Positions 32,249-41,417 of a DNA stretch of 64,000 nucleotides are shown one piece after another. A program made the translations under genes and the position numbers. Position 1 is the stretch's first letter; the number at the start of each line of letters is the position of its first letter. This stretch comes from Deltaproteobacteria bacterium RBG_13_43_22 (GTDB taxonomy: Bacteria > Desulfobacterota > RBG-13-43-22), in assembly GCA_001797675.1 (NCBI GenBank), contig MGQB01000038.1, positions 1 through 64,000 of the forward strand, given 5' to 3'. The notes beneath the pieces were generated by a model. It saw only the letters and a program-made list of their open reading frames with translations, searched no databases and was not told where the DNA came from.

Positions 32249-33874
32249 GTGAAAGAATTATTTGGGGCAGATCGGGTCCTCATCAACGGCAAAATTATCA
32301 CCATGGACCAGGCTGACTCCATCGTTGAGTCTGCCGCTATTAAAGACGGTAAATTCCTGGCCGTTGGTTCGACTTCTGAAATAATGGAGTCGGCCGGCGA
32401 CAGGACGGAGATTATTGACCTAAAGCATCAGACCGTCCTGCCCGGTATCATCGATTCGCACACTCACCCCAGCCTGGCTGCGTCACTGGTAACAGAAATC
32501 AACTGTCGCCAACCGGCGGTTCAATGCATCGGGGATATTCTCCGGATGGTCCGAGAGCGGGCGGATGAACTTGGACCCGGCATTTGGGTGCGGGGTGGAA
32601 ATTTTAACGATTCCAAACTGTCGGAGAAAAGGCATATCACCCGCTGGGAACTGGATCAGGCGGCTCCTCATAACCCGGTGTTTATTCTTTCGGATACAGG
32701 CCACCAGTGCCTGGTGAACAGCAGGGCCCTTGAACTGGCCGATATTGACCGTCATTCTCCGGACCCTCCGGGCGGCCAAATCGACCGGGATCAGAACGAT
32801 GAACCGACCGGCCTCCTGTACGAGACGGCCACCGCGCTGGCCACCAGGGTCATTCCTCCTTACACCGTCGAGGAGTTGAAGGAGGGTTTTAAATTGGTTC
32901 TGGACCAGTTTTCCGAGTGGGGAATTACCTCCACCCATGATGCCAGTGGTTATAATCTGGCCATCCGGGCCTACCAGCAGCTTTTAAAAGAGGGCGTCAA
33001 AAAGGTAAGGGTGAACCTCATGGTCAGTGCCTTTCCCAGGGAACCGGAAGGGGCTAATCTTAATGAGGCCATGACCAATCTGGGTATCGAGAGCGGTTTC
33101 GGTAATGACTGGCTGAAGGTGATGACCCTCAAGATCATGGGGGACGGCTCAGGAGCCGGCGGCACGGCCGGGGTGTACGAACCGCAGAACAGAGGTCCAA
33201 AAGGGCTTGGAATAATGATGACCGATCCGGAGATCATCGAGCAACTGGTGGTTAAGGCCCATCAGGCAGGCCTCCGCTGCAGTATTCACAGTATCGGTGA
33301 TCGGGGTATTGACCTGGCCCTGGACTGTATCGAAAACGCTCAAAAGATGAAGCCCATCCCGGATATGAGGCACAGACTGGAGCACAACAGTTGCTGTACC
33401 CCGAAGCAGCTTGAAAGAATCAAAGAGCTTGGAGTTACCCCTTCCAGCAGCATCGGCTATATGTACGGCCTTGGAGACCAGTATTTTGAGAATTTCGGGC
33501 CGGAGAGGAGCCGGTGGCTCCATCCTCACCGGACCATGCAGGCAATGGGCATCATAGCCGGCGGGAATAACGATTGTCCCATAACGTTCTATTCGCCCTT
33601 TGTCCAGATGTATGCCGCGGTAACCCGAAAAACCCAAAGTGGAATTGAGATAGGTCCGGAGGAAGCCATAAGCCTGATGGAGGCCATCAGACTCTATACC
33701 TGGAACGGGGCCTACCTGAGCAAGGATGAGGACCGGCTGGGCAGCATCGAACCCGGAAAGCTGGCGGATCTGATCGTCATCGACCGGGATATTCTAAGTC
33801 TGCCCCCGGAAGAACTTCTGGAAACCAAGGTCCTTATGACCCTGGTGGATGGAAAGACCGTTTATCAGCGCTGA
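32249..33874 (+). CDS. YtcJ-type metal-dependent amidohydrolase
   Basis: 541 aa from GTG 32249 (AAAGGGGGAAG upstream). The amidohydrolase fold is shown by the metal motif GIIDSHTHP near 66-74, HSIGDRGIDLALD near 346, HRLEHNSCC near 374 and NDCPITFYSP near 436, and by the C-terminal GSIEPGKLADLIVIDRD segment of the composite beta-sandwich. It hydrolyses an N-acyl, amide or cyclic amide substrate that is not identifiable here. Confidence 0.86.
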   Translation: MKELFGADRVLINGKIITMDQADSIVESAAIKDGKFLAVGSTSEIMESAGDRTEIIDLKHQTVLPGIIDSHTHPSLAASLVTEINCRQPAVQCIGDILRMVRERADELGPGIWVRGGNFNDSKLSEKRHITRWELDQAAPHNPVFILSDTGHQCLVNSRALELADIDRHSPDPPGGQIDRDQNDEPTGLLYETATALATRVIPPYTVEELKEGFKLVLDQFSEWGITSTHDASGYNLAIRAYQQLLKEGVKKVRVNLMVSAFPREPEGANLNEAMTNLGIESGFGNDWLKVMTLKIMGDGSGAGGTAGVYEPQNRGPKGLGIMMTDPEIIEQLVVKAHQAGLRCSIHSIGDRGIDLALDCIENAQKMKPIPDMRHRLEHNSCCTPKQLERIKELGVTPSSSIGYMYGLGDQYFENFGPERSRWLHPHRTMQAMGIIAGGNNDCPITFYSPFVQMYAAVTRKTQSGIEIGPEEAISLMEAIRLYTWNGAYLSKDEDRLGSIEPGKLADLIVIDRDILSLPPEELLETKVLMTLVDGKTVYQR

Positions 33875-33928
33875 CCACCACCTTTTTTCTTTGAGATCGG
33901 ACCAGGCCAATCCATTTAGAGGTTAGGA

Positions 33929-33967
33929 GGAATAGGGTCAGTTCTTTTAAATTGACATTTTTTGTCC
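33929..33967 (+). repeat. Dispersed repeat family B, left-end fragment (B5)
   Basis: GGAATAGGGTCAGTTCTTTT and AAATTGACATTTTTTGTCC match the first about 40 bp of B4; the rest of the element is missing. Confidence 0.6.
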
Positions 33968-33980
33968 AAATTTCTACAAA

Positions 33981-35063
33981 CTACCCGTCGATCCTCTTTT
34001 TCGTTTCCGGATCAAACAGGTGCAACTTCTCCTGTGAGATGGAAAGCCGGATCGTGGCCTGTTTTTCAAACCGATGCACATCGGGCAGGCGGACCGTCAG
34101 AGTGACTTTTTCCTCGCTGATGTGACCGTGGACAAGGGTATCGGCCCCGAGAAGCTCTACCTGACCCACAGTAAACAAAATCGAAAGGGGGCCCTTCGAA
34201 TCGAGTTCCAGGTGCTCGGGTCGAATTCCGAGGATCGCCTTTTTCCCGGCCCAACCTGAAAGGGCCGATCCGTTCAAAGGGATCTGGATATCGCCGGGGA
34301 GTTTCAAGGCCTGGCCACTTTCCTGAACCGTCACCTCCATGAAGTTCATGGCCGGCGACCCGATGAATCCGGCCACAAACATGTTGGCCGGGCGTTCGTA
34401 GACCTCGATCGGTGAGCCGGTTTGCGCGGCGTAGCCGTCGTCCATCACCACCAGGCGGTCCCCCAGAGTCATGGCCTCCACCTGGTCGTGGGTCACGTAG
34501 ACGCTGGTTATTTTGAGATCCTCGTGCAACTTGCGGATCTCAAGCCGCATCTGCACCCGCAGTTTCGCGTCCAGGTTACTGAGGGGCTCGTCGAACAGGA
34601 ACACCTTGGGCTCGCGCACGATGCAGCGCCCCATGGCTACCCGCTGGCGTTGGCCACCCGAGAGCTGCCGGGGCTTGCGGTCCAGCAGCGTGCTCAGCTC
34701 GAGGACTTTGGCGGCATTGCGCACCCTCTGGTCGATCTCATCCTTGGGCATGCGGCGCATCTTCAACCCGTAGGCCATGTTCCGGTAAACGGTCATGTGG
34801 GGATAAAGAGCGTAGTTTTGAAAGACCATAGCGATGTCGCGCTCGGCCGGCTCCATCCGGTTCACCACCCGCCCGTCAATGGCGACTTCGCCGGAACTGA
34901 TCTCTTCAAGCCCGGCAATCATACGCAGCAGGGTGGACTTGCCGCAGCCCGACGGTCCCAATATGACGATGAACTCGCCGTCGCGGATATCGCAGCTAAT
35001 TCCGTGAATGACTTCGGTTTTGCCGAATTGTTTGGTCACATTTCGGATACTGACATCTGCCAT
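33981..35063 (-). CDS. ugpC: ABC transporter ATPase, UgpC/MalK type
   Basis: 360 aa. Walker A GPSGCGKSTLLRM (37-49), signature LSGGQRQRVAMGR (134-146), Walker B VFLFDEPLSNLDAKLR and a C-terminal TOBE/MalK regulatory domain (about 235-355). It energises uptake with UgpA and UgpE. GGAGG precedes the ATG. It is the last gene of the leftward ugp operon, 27 nt after ugpE. Confidence 0.9.
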   Translation of the reverse strand: MADVSIRNVTKQFGKTEVIHGISCDIRDGEFIVILGPSGCGKSTLLRMIAGLEEISSGEVAIDGRVVNRMEPAERDIAMVFQNYALYPHMTVYRNMAYGLKMRRMPKDEIDQRVRNAAKVLELSTLLDRKPRQLSGGQRQRVAMGRCIVREPKVFLFDEPLSNLDAKLRVQMRLEIRKLHEDLKITSVYVTHDQVEAMTLGDRLVVMDDGYAAQTGSPIEVYERPANMFVAGFIGSPAMNFMEVTVQESGQALKLPGDIQIPLNGSALSGWAGKKAILGIRPEHLELDSKGPLSILFTVGQVELLGADTLVHGHISEEKVTLTVRLPDVHRFEKQATIRLSISQEKLHLFDPETKKRIDG

Positions 35064-35090
35064 CTCGCCTCCGTTAACCCTTTTTTCCCG

Positions 35091-35933
35091 TCATTTCTCG
35101 GTTTCCGTCATTCCACGTACGAACTGTTTCTGCATAAAGATCACCACCAGCACCGGCGGCAGCATAGCCAGGATGGTGGAGGCCATGATGATCGGCCACT
35201 CGGCCTGCCCCTCGCCCACGTCCAGCATGCGCTTGATGCCGATGAGCAGGGTGTAATACTTCTGGTCGCTCGTGATCAGAAGCGGCCACAGGTATTGATT
35301 CCAGCCGTAGATAAAAAGGATCACGAACAAGGCGGCGATGGACGTGCGTGACATCGGCAGCAGGATGTCGAAAAAGAAACGCATGGGCCCGCCGCCGTCG
35401 ATGCGGTGAGCTTCGCACAACTCGTCGGGCACGGTCATAAAAAACTGGCGGAACAGGAAGGTGGCGGTGGCCGAGGCAATCAGGGGGAAAATCAGTCCGG
35501 AATAGGAATCGAGCAGTTTCAGGTCCGCCGCCACCTTGTACGTCGGCAGGATGCGGACTTCTATCGGCAACATCAAGGTAATGAAGATCATCCAGAAAAA
35601 AACATTCCGCAGCCGGAAGCGGAAGTAGACAATGGCGAAGGCCGCCAGCAGCGAGATGCTGATCTTTCCGAAGGTGATCCCCAGGGCCATTATAAGACTG
35701 TTCAGCATCATCGTGCCCACGGTCGCTCCCACGTCCCGCGGACCGACGGTGAGGGCCCGCAGATAATTTTCCACCAGGTGGCTCCCGGGCAAGAGTGGAA
35801 AGGACTTGGTGACTTCTTCGATGGTATGGGTCGAGGCGACAAAGGTCACGTAGATCGGAAAGGCCAGGACCAGGGCGCCCAGAATGAGGATTCCGTGGGT
35901 GACAAACGTCTGAAAAGGCCGGTGTGCGACCAT
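35091..35933 (-). CDS. ugpE: sn-Glycerol-3-phosphate ABC permease, UgpE type
   Basis: 280 aa, six predicted membrane segments. The coupling-loop EAA motif reads ELCEAHRIDGGGPMRFFFDILLPMS in part (LCEAHRIDGGGPMRFF, about 193-208), as in inner-membrane carbohydrate permeases of the MalG/UgpE group. It pairs with UgpA encoded 16 nt upstream. Substrate inference rests on the operon with ugpB and ugpQ. Confidence 0.87.
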   Translation of the reverse strand: MVAHRPFQTFVTHGILILGALVLAFPIYVTFVASTHTIEEVTKSFPLLPGSHLVENYLRALTVGPRDVGATVGTMMLNSLIMALGITFGKISISLLAAFAIVYFRFRLRNVFFWMIFITLMLPIEVRILPTYKVAADLKLLDSYSGLIFPLIASATATFLFRQFFMTVPDELCEAHRIDGGGPMRFFFDILLPMSRTSIAALFVILFIYGWNQYLWPLLITSDQKYYTLLIGIKRMLDVGEGQAEWPIIMASTILAMLPPVLVVIFMQKQFVRGMTETEK

Positions 35934-35949
35934 TAGTGCTGGGCCTCCA

Positions 35950-36831
35950 TCAGTAATTGACCTTGCGTTCGATGAAGCGGAACTGGACCACGGTAAGCGT
36001 GATCACTACGATCATCAGAATAACCGACTGGGCTGCCGAGCCCCCGAGGTCCAGGTTGATGAAACCGTCGTTGAACACCTTATACACCAGGATGTTCGTG
36101 GCATAGTTGGGCCCGCCGCGGGTGATGGCGTGAATCACGCCGAAGGTGTCGAAAAAGGCGTAAACGATGTTGACCACAATCAGAAAAAACATGGTCGGAG
36201 ACAGCAGTGGGAAAACGATGGTCCAGAAGCGCTTCCAGGGTCCGGCACCGTCGATTGCGGCCGCCTCGATAAAGGCATGCGGGATAGCCTGAAGCCCGGC
36301 CAGAAAGAACAGGAAGTTGTAGGAAATCTCCCGCCAGGCCGCCGCGATGATGACGAGGGTCATGGCCTGCGTCCCGTTGAGGGTGTGGTTCCAGTTCACC
36401 CCGGCTTTTTTTATAAAAAAAGCCACCATTCCCACGGTCGGGTTGAACAGGAAGAACCACAAGACCCCGGCTACGACCGGCGCCACCGCATAGGGCCAGA
36501 TGATAAGCGTTTTGTAAACGGTGGCGCTGCGCAGAGCGCGGTCGGCCATGACGGCGAGCAGCAGCGCCACGGAGAACCCGACCCCGGCCACTGCGGAGCT
36601 GAAGATTAGCGTGACACGGAACGAGTTGAGATACTCCGCGCTGGCGAATAGGTCCGCAAAGTTTTCAAACCAGACGAAGGCGGATTTGGTTCCGAAGGCG
36701 TCTTCGCGCAAAAAGGACCACCATAATGCCTGGGAGGCGGGCCAGATGAAAAAAACCAGCGTAATGATAACCTGGGGAGCGACCAGGAGGTAAGGCAGGA
36801 CATTGTTCCTGAAAACAACTCGTTTTTCCAT
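35950..36831 (-). CDS. ugpA: sn-Glycerol-3-phosphate ABC permease, UgpA type
   Basis: 293 aa, six membrane segments, EAA loop [20 protein letters not shown] (about 186-205) as in MalF/UgpA-type permeases. It forms the channel with UgpE. A 144-bp spacer with a strong hairpin separates it from ugpB. Confidence 0.87.
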   Translation of the reverse strand: MEKRVVFRNNVLPYLLVAPQVIITLVFFIWPASQALWWSFLREDAFGTKSAFVWFENFADLFASAEYLNSFRVTLIFSSAVAGVGFSVALLLAVMADRALRSATVYKTLIIWPYAVAPVVAGVLWFFLFNPTVGMVAFFIKKAGVNWNHTLNGTQAMTLVIIAAAWREISYNFLFFLAGLQAIPHAFIEAAAIDGAGPWKRFWTIVFPLLSPTMFFLIVVNIVYAFFDTFGVIHAITRGGPNYATNILVYKVFNDGFINLDLGGSAAQSVILMIVVITLTVVQFRFIERKVNY

Positions 36832-36861
36832 GAGGAAGCGGTCCGGTCCTGTTTATAGACA

Positions 36862-36896
36862 GTGGGAGCGGCTTCGCAGCAGGATGCCGCTCCCAC
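36862..36896 (-). promoter_or_regulatory. Stem-loop between ugpB and ugpA, possible processing or attenuation site
   Basis: GTGGGAGCGGC (36862-36872) is perfectly inverted at 36886-36896, 13-nt loop, no T-run. Next to it CTTATTGACGGACT is repeated at 36919-36932 and 36948-36961. Such stems between binding-protein and permease genes often keep the binding-protein mRNA stable. Confidence 0.5.
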
Positions 36897-36975
36897 GACG
36901 ACAAATCGATAGTCGTCACTTATTGACGGACTCGTAAACGTCCATCGCTTATTGACGGACTTATAAAAACATCCG

Positions 36976-38301
36976 TCACTTGTTTGCTTTCTGGAATTTC
37001 CGCAGCAACTCGTTGCCGGCCTTGACCGCATCATCCAAACCCTGTTTGGCGGTCTTCTTGCCGGCGAAAATAGCCTCGAACTCGTTGTCCATGATGTCCC
37101 GGGTCTTGGCGTGATCGCCGAAACGCAGCCCCTTGGAGTTCTCGGTCGGCTTGTGCAGAGTCATCTGCTTAAGCGAGGTCTCGGTGCCCGGATTCTTTTC
37201 ATAGAAGCCCTGCTTCTTGGTCAGCTCGTAGGCCGCCAGAGTGATGGGCAGGTAGCCCGTAGCCTGATGCCAGTCCGCCATCACCTCGGGCTTGGACAGG
37301 TAGTTGAAGAAGGCGGCTACCCCCTTGTAATCAGCGGCCTTGTGGCCTTGCAGCACCCACAGGCTGGCCCCGCCGATGATGGTATTCTGGGGGGCGCCCT
37401 TCACTTCCGGCCAATAGGGCAGCATGGCCGTGCCGAAATCGAACTGGCAGGTTTTCTTGAACCCGGCATACCCGGCGGAGGACTCGGTGTACATGGCCAC
37501 CTCGCCGGATGAAAACTTGGCGTTGCCGGCGTTGGTCCGGCCGCCGTAAACAAACACCTTGTCCTTCTGCCAGTCCGCCAGCTGTTGAATGTGTCTCACC
37601 TGGACCGGACCGTTGAACGTGTACGAAGCATCCAGGCCGCCGAAGCCGTTGGCCTTGGTCCCGATGGGCACGTTATGCCAGGCGCTCAGGTTTTCAATGT
37701 GAATCCAGCCGTTCCAGGCCGATGAAAAACCGGCCTGGCAAACGCCGGCCGCCACCAACTTCTTGGCAATTTCGGCCAGGGCGGGCCAGGTAGTCGGCGG
37801 TTTTTCAGGATCGAGGCCGGCCTTTTTGAATATATCTTTATTGTAATAGAGAACGGGGGTAGAGCTGTTGAAGGGCATGGACAGCATCTTGCCGTCGAGG
37901 GTTGTGTAGTAACCGGTGACCGTGGGCAGGTAGGCGCCGGGGTTGAAGGGCAGACCGGATTCCTTCATGACCTGGTAGACGGGCTTGATGGCCCCCTTGG
38001 CCGCCATCATGGTCGCCGTACCCACTTCAAACACCTGCAGGATGTGGGGAGGGTTCTTGGCCCGAAAGGCTGCGATACCGGCATTCATGGTGTCCGAGTA
38101 ATTGCCTTTGTACGACGGTACTACCTGGTACTGATTCTGGGATTTATTGAACCCGTCGCAGATTGCGTTCACCTTCTCCCCGAGGGCACCGCCGTGGGCG
38201 TGCCACCAGTTCACGGTAACGGGCGCCGCCAAGGCCAGGGCCGGCATCATCAGTATTACCACTGCCGCAAGGGCCATCCATAAATTTCGCGACTGTTTCA
38301 T
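36976..38301 (-). CDS. ugpB: Glycerol-3-phosphate-type periplasmic binding protein, UgpB
   Basis: 441 aa from ATG 38301 (AAAAAGGAG upstream; a longer frame start is not supported). A signal peptide ends near ALALA (about 24). The mature protein has VNWWHAHGGALGEKVNAICD (about 28-47), SMPFNSSTPVLYYNKDIFKK and GGASLWVL, the UgpB pattern. It captures glycerol-3-phosphate or glycerophosphodiesters in the periplasm for UgpAEC. Confidence 0.9.
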   Translation of the reverse strand: MKQSRNLWMALAAVVILMMPALALAAPVTVNWWHAHGGALGEKVNAICDGFNKSQNQYQVVPSYKGNYSDTMNAGIAAFRAKNPPHILQVFEVGTATMMAAKGAIKPVYQVMKESGLPFNPGAYLPTVTGYYTTLDGKMLSMPFNSSTPVLYYNKDIFKKAGLDPEKPPTTWPALAEIAKKLVAAGVCQAGFSSAWNGWIHIENLSAWHNVPIGTKANGFGGLDASYTFNGPVQVRHIQQLADWQKDKVFVYGGRTNAGNAKFSSGEVAMYTESSAGYAGFKKTCQFDFGTAMLPYWPEVKGAPQNTIIGGASLWVLQGHKAADYKGVAAFFNYLSKPEVMADWHQATGYLPITLAAYELTKKQGFYEKNPGTETSLKQMTLHKPTENSKGLRFGDHAKTRDIMDNEFEAIFAGKKTAKQGLDDAVKAGNELLRKFQKANK

Positions 38302-38481
38302 GGGTTTCTCCTTTTTGCTGGATTGTTGATCAGAGCGGATAAAAAATGATTTTGTAAGGTGGAGTATAAAATAAGAAAAAGACCGGGTCAAGGAGAAAAA
38401 AAGAAGGAAAAACAGGGAAAGGGACTCACTTTGGAGTTTTTTTCACCGTCCTATTCATTTTTATTTTCCGAAAAATCGTTA

Positions 38482-39501
38482 CTATTCTTCCAGCATTTTC
38501 TTGAGCACATCAGGTCGGTTCGTTGTGATCGCATCCACATCCATTTGGATAACCTTCCTCAAATCATCGGGATTATCGGGCGTCCAAACGGATACCAGCA
38601 GTCCCAACTGCCGGGCCTCTGCAAGCCTCTCCGGTGTCAGGTTCTTGAAATACGGAGACCAGATGCGGCCGCCGGACGCCTTCACCGCCCGGGGTGCCGA
38701 ACCATTGAAGTCGTCAATGTCGAGCCCTGCCATCCAGGGCGATGCCCCGGGCCGGTTCGGTTTGAGGTTGCTCGTGCTTGGGGTGTCGATGGTGAGGTAG
38801 GCGGTCGTTATCTCCGGCGCGATTTTTTGGATGTGCACGAGGTTGCGCCAATCGAATGAGATTATCCAAGTGCGCTCGGCGATCCCCTCCTCCCGCACCA
38901 TTTTTACGACTCTATCAGACACGGCCTTCGGGGTCAAGGCCAGCTCAGGCTCTTCCGGCGAGGTCTTGATCTCAACGAATAGCCGGGTGGAGGGGGTGCA
39001 AGCTTTATTGAAAAGATCGATCACTTCCTTCAACGTCGGGATACGCTCCCCGTCCACGGCGGTCTGCTCCGGATACCGTGCCGCATAAGAGGTCTTCGGC
39101 TGAAGGCGGCCGATATCATAGGATTTGAGCTGGGTCAGGGTCAAGTCCTTGATGGCCGGATTTGACCCGGAGGCTATCCAGGTGCCGTCGGCAGCGCGGG
39201 CGATTTCCGGTTTCAGTTTGTAGTCGTGATGCACGACCATCTGCCCATCGGCCGATACCAAGACATCGAGTTCGATGGCGTCGGCACCCAGCTCGCAGCC
39301 CAGTTTAAAAGCGGCCAGCGTGTTTTCCGGCAGGAGCCCGGCGGCCCCGCGATGGCCGACCACAAGTGGTTTTTTTGAAATTTTGTTGACGCTTGGCGCA
39401 GTTCGTGTCTGGGCCATGCCGGACACGGCAAACGTCAGAAGTACAGCTGACGTCACGAGGATTGACATTGCCGGATTTTGTTTGATTATGCTCCTATTCA
39501 T
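38482..39501 (-). CDS. ugpQ: Exported glycerophosphodiester phosphodiesterase
   Basis: 339 aa with a signal peptide (about 1-30, cut near GMAQ). The GDPD active-site segment VVGHRGAAGLLPENTLAAF (about 48-66), IELDVLVSADG and HHDYKL carry the catalytic His residues and metal ligands. It hydrolyses glycerophosphodiesters to glycerol-3-phosphate and an alcohol. It is exported, unlike cytosolic E. coli UgpQ, and so would feed UgpB in the periplasm. It is first in the ugp run; the 180-bp spacer before ugpB could hold another promoter. Confidence 0.88.
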   Translation of the reverse strand: MNRSIIKQNPAMSILVTSAVLLTFAVSGMAQTRTAPSVNKISKKPLVVGHRGAAGLLPENTLAAFKLGCELGADAIELDVLVSADGQMVVHHDYKLKPEIARAADGTWIASGSNPAIKDLTLTQLKSYDIGRLQPKTSYAARYPEQTAVDGERIPTLKEVIDLFNKACTPSTRLFVEIKTSPEEPELALTPKAVSDRVVKMVREEGIAERTWIISFDWRNLVHIQKIAPEITTAYLTIDTPSTSNLKPNRPGASPWMAGLDIDDFNGSAPRAVKASGGRIWSPYFKNLTPERLAEARQLGLLVSVWTPDNPDDLRKVIQMDVDAITTNRPDVLKKMLEE

Positions 39502-39563
39502 TGAAGTTTTTCCTTTTTGTTATCAATATCGAATGCTCTTTTATCCGTTTTCTTCACCGTTGA

Positions 39564-39723
39564 GGGAATGGGGTCAATTCTTTCGAATTGACCTTCTTTT
39601 GTCCATGACTCGTCAGGCAATGCAGTAAACGATTCCTCGAGGTATTATCCGGAAAGATTTGGGCACAACGGCCCCAGGTCAATTTGAAAAACAATGGTCA
39701 ATATGAAAAATTTAACCCCCAAT
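39564..39723 (+). repeat. Dispersed repeat family B, longest copy (B4)
   Basis: GGGAATGGGGTCAATTC starts the copy; terminal stem GTCAATTC (39573-39580) / GAATTGAC (39585-39592). TCAGGCAATGCAGTAAAC and TTATCCGGAAAGATTTG follow. The last part (39661-39723, from GGGCACAACGGCC) matches B1 near cas6, so two element parts are joined here. Confidence 0.85.
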
Positions 39724-39734
39724 ACAAAAAGGGA

Positions 39735-41399
39735 TTATTTCACTATTTCAACCGGCTTGTATTCTCCGAAGACCTCCCTTAACACCCCGCAAATCTCACC
39801 CAAGGTAGCATAGACCCTTACCGCTTCCATAAAACAGGGCATCAAATTTTCCCTGCCCTCCGCCGCCTTACGCAGGTCCTGCAAAGAGGAGTTGACTTGG
39901 TCCTGCTTCCTTTTTTCCTTAAGCTTTTGAAGTTTGGCGGTCTGTTGTCCGGCATGCTCGGGATTTGATTTAAACAGGGAGATGGCCGGTTTCTCCGAAC
40001 TCTGATACTTATTGACCCCTACCACAATTCGTTTATTCTCTTCAATGGCTCTCTGAACGGCATAGGCCCTGCTTTCGATTTCCCTTTGAAAAAAACCCTT
40101 TTCGACGGCGGCTACCGCCCCTCCCATCCTATCCACCTGGTCTATAAGCCGGAGGATCTCTTGAATCATATTTTGGGTCAACGCTTCGATAAAATAGGAA
40201 CCTCCCATAGGGTCCACGGTGTCGGTCACACCGGTTTCATGATCCAGAATCTGCTGAGTCCTCAGACTGAGACGCACAGAATCTTCGGTTGGCAGGGCCA
40301 GGGCCTCGTCAAAGGAACAGGCCGCAATGGACTGGGCACCGCCCAGAACGGCGGCCAAAACCTGGTAGGCCACCCGGATGATATTATTTTCCGGTTGCTG
40401 GGCCGTCAGGCTTACTCCCGAGGTCTGGGTATGAAAACGCAGCACCCAGGACCGGGGATCTTTGGCCTTGAAACGACGGCGCAGCAGGTCGGCCCAGACC
40501 TTTCGTGCGGCCCGATATTTGGCCACCTCTTCAAAAAGCTTATTGTGGGTATTGAAGATCCAGCTGATCCGGGGGGCGAAAGAATCAATGTCCAGACCGG
40601 TTTTTAAACCGGCTTCCAGATAGGCGATGGCGTTGGAAAAACTGAAAGCGATTTCCTGAACCGCCGAACAGCCGGCTTCCCGCATATGATAACCGGACAC
40701 ATTAATCGTATTCCATTGAGGGACGTTTTTACTGCAATAGGCTATGACATCGGTAATCAGACGCATGGAAGGCTGTGGCGGAAAGATATAGGTTCCGCGA
40801 ACCGTATACTCTTTCAGAATATCGTTCTGTATAGTGCCCCTCAATTTTTCCGGAGCAATTCCTTGCCGTTCGGCTACCACAAGATACATGGCCAACAGTA
40901 TAGCCGCCGGGGCATTGATGGTCATGGAGGTGGATAGTTGGTCCAGCGGCAATCCATCGAAAATAATCTCCATATCTTCCAGAGAATCCACCGGGACCCC
41001 TGCTTTGCCCACTTCCCCTTTGCTCATAGGGTGATCCGAATCGTATCCGATCTGGGTGGGAAGGTCGAAAGCTACGGAAAGACCGGTCTGCCCCTGACTC
41101 AGAAGATAACGAAAACGTTTATTGGTCTCCTCGGCCGTGCCGAATCCGGAATACTGTCGCATGGTCCAGGTCCGGCCCAGGTACATAGTGGGATGGACCC
41201 CCCGTACAAAAGGATATTCCCCTGGAAAGCCTATCTCCGAAAGATAATCCAATAAACCGAATTCATCCGGGGTATAGAGTACCTCGATCGGTTCACCCCA
41301 GTCAGTCAATGGTTTCTGAACGGGGTTCGCTTTTTTTAATAATGAATCCTGCCAGCGTTTTTTTTCTTCCCCGATTTTGTCCACTCTTTTCAATGCCAT
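39735..41399 (-). CDS. Methylmalonyl-CoA mutase-type large subunit (no B12 domain)
   Basis: 554 aa. It matches the substrate-binding barrel of acyl-CoA mutases: TWTMRQYSGFGTAEETNKRF, FDLPTQIGYDSDHP, VSGYHMREAGCSAVQE and RNNIIR-type NNIIRVAYQVLAAVLGGAQS. The Tyr in MRQYSGF favours methylmalonyl-CoA-like substrates over 2-hydroxyisobutyryl-CoA, where Ile is found. The cobalamin-binding domain (DxHxxG) is absent, so a separate small subunit must exist; it is not in the window. Neighbouring SDR and CoA-transferase genes suggest a beta-oxidation-like cluster. Confidence 0.86.
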   Translation of the reverse strand: MALKRVDKIGEEKKRWQDSLLKKANPVQKPLTDWGEPIEVLYTPDEFGLLDYLSEIGFPGEYPFVRGVHPTMYLGRTWTMRQYSGFGTAEETNKRFRYLLSQGQTGLSVAFDLPTQIGYDSDHPMSKGEVGKAGVPVDSLEDMEIIFDGLPLDQLSTSMTINAPAAILLAMYLVVAERQGIAPEKLRGTIQNDILKEYTVRGTYIFPPQPSMRLITDVIAYCSKNVPQWNTINVSGYHMREAGCSAVQEIAFSFSNAIAYLEAGLKTGLDIDSFAPRISWIFNTHNKLFEEVAKYRAARKVWADLLRRRFKAKDPRSWVLRFHTQTSGVSLTAQQPENNIIRVAYQVLAAVLGGAQSIAACSFDEALALPTEDSVRLSLRTQQILDHETGVTDTVDPMGGSYFIEALTQNMIQEILRLIDQVDRMGGAVAAVEKGFFQREIESRAYAVQRAIEENKRIVVGVNKYQSSEKPAISLFKSNPEHAGQQTAKLQKLKEKRKQDQVNSSLQDLRKAAEGRENLMPCFMEAVRVYATLGEICGVLREVFGEYKPVEIVK

Positions 41400-41417
41400 C
41401 TTTTATTTTCCTTGTTT

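Noticed and set aside
34422-35351. 309-codon plus-strand frame over ugpC and ugpE
   Set aside because: Antisense shadow, His-rich and without any domain.
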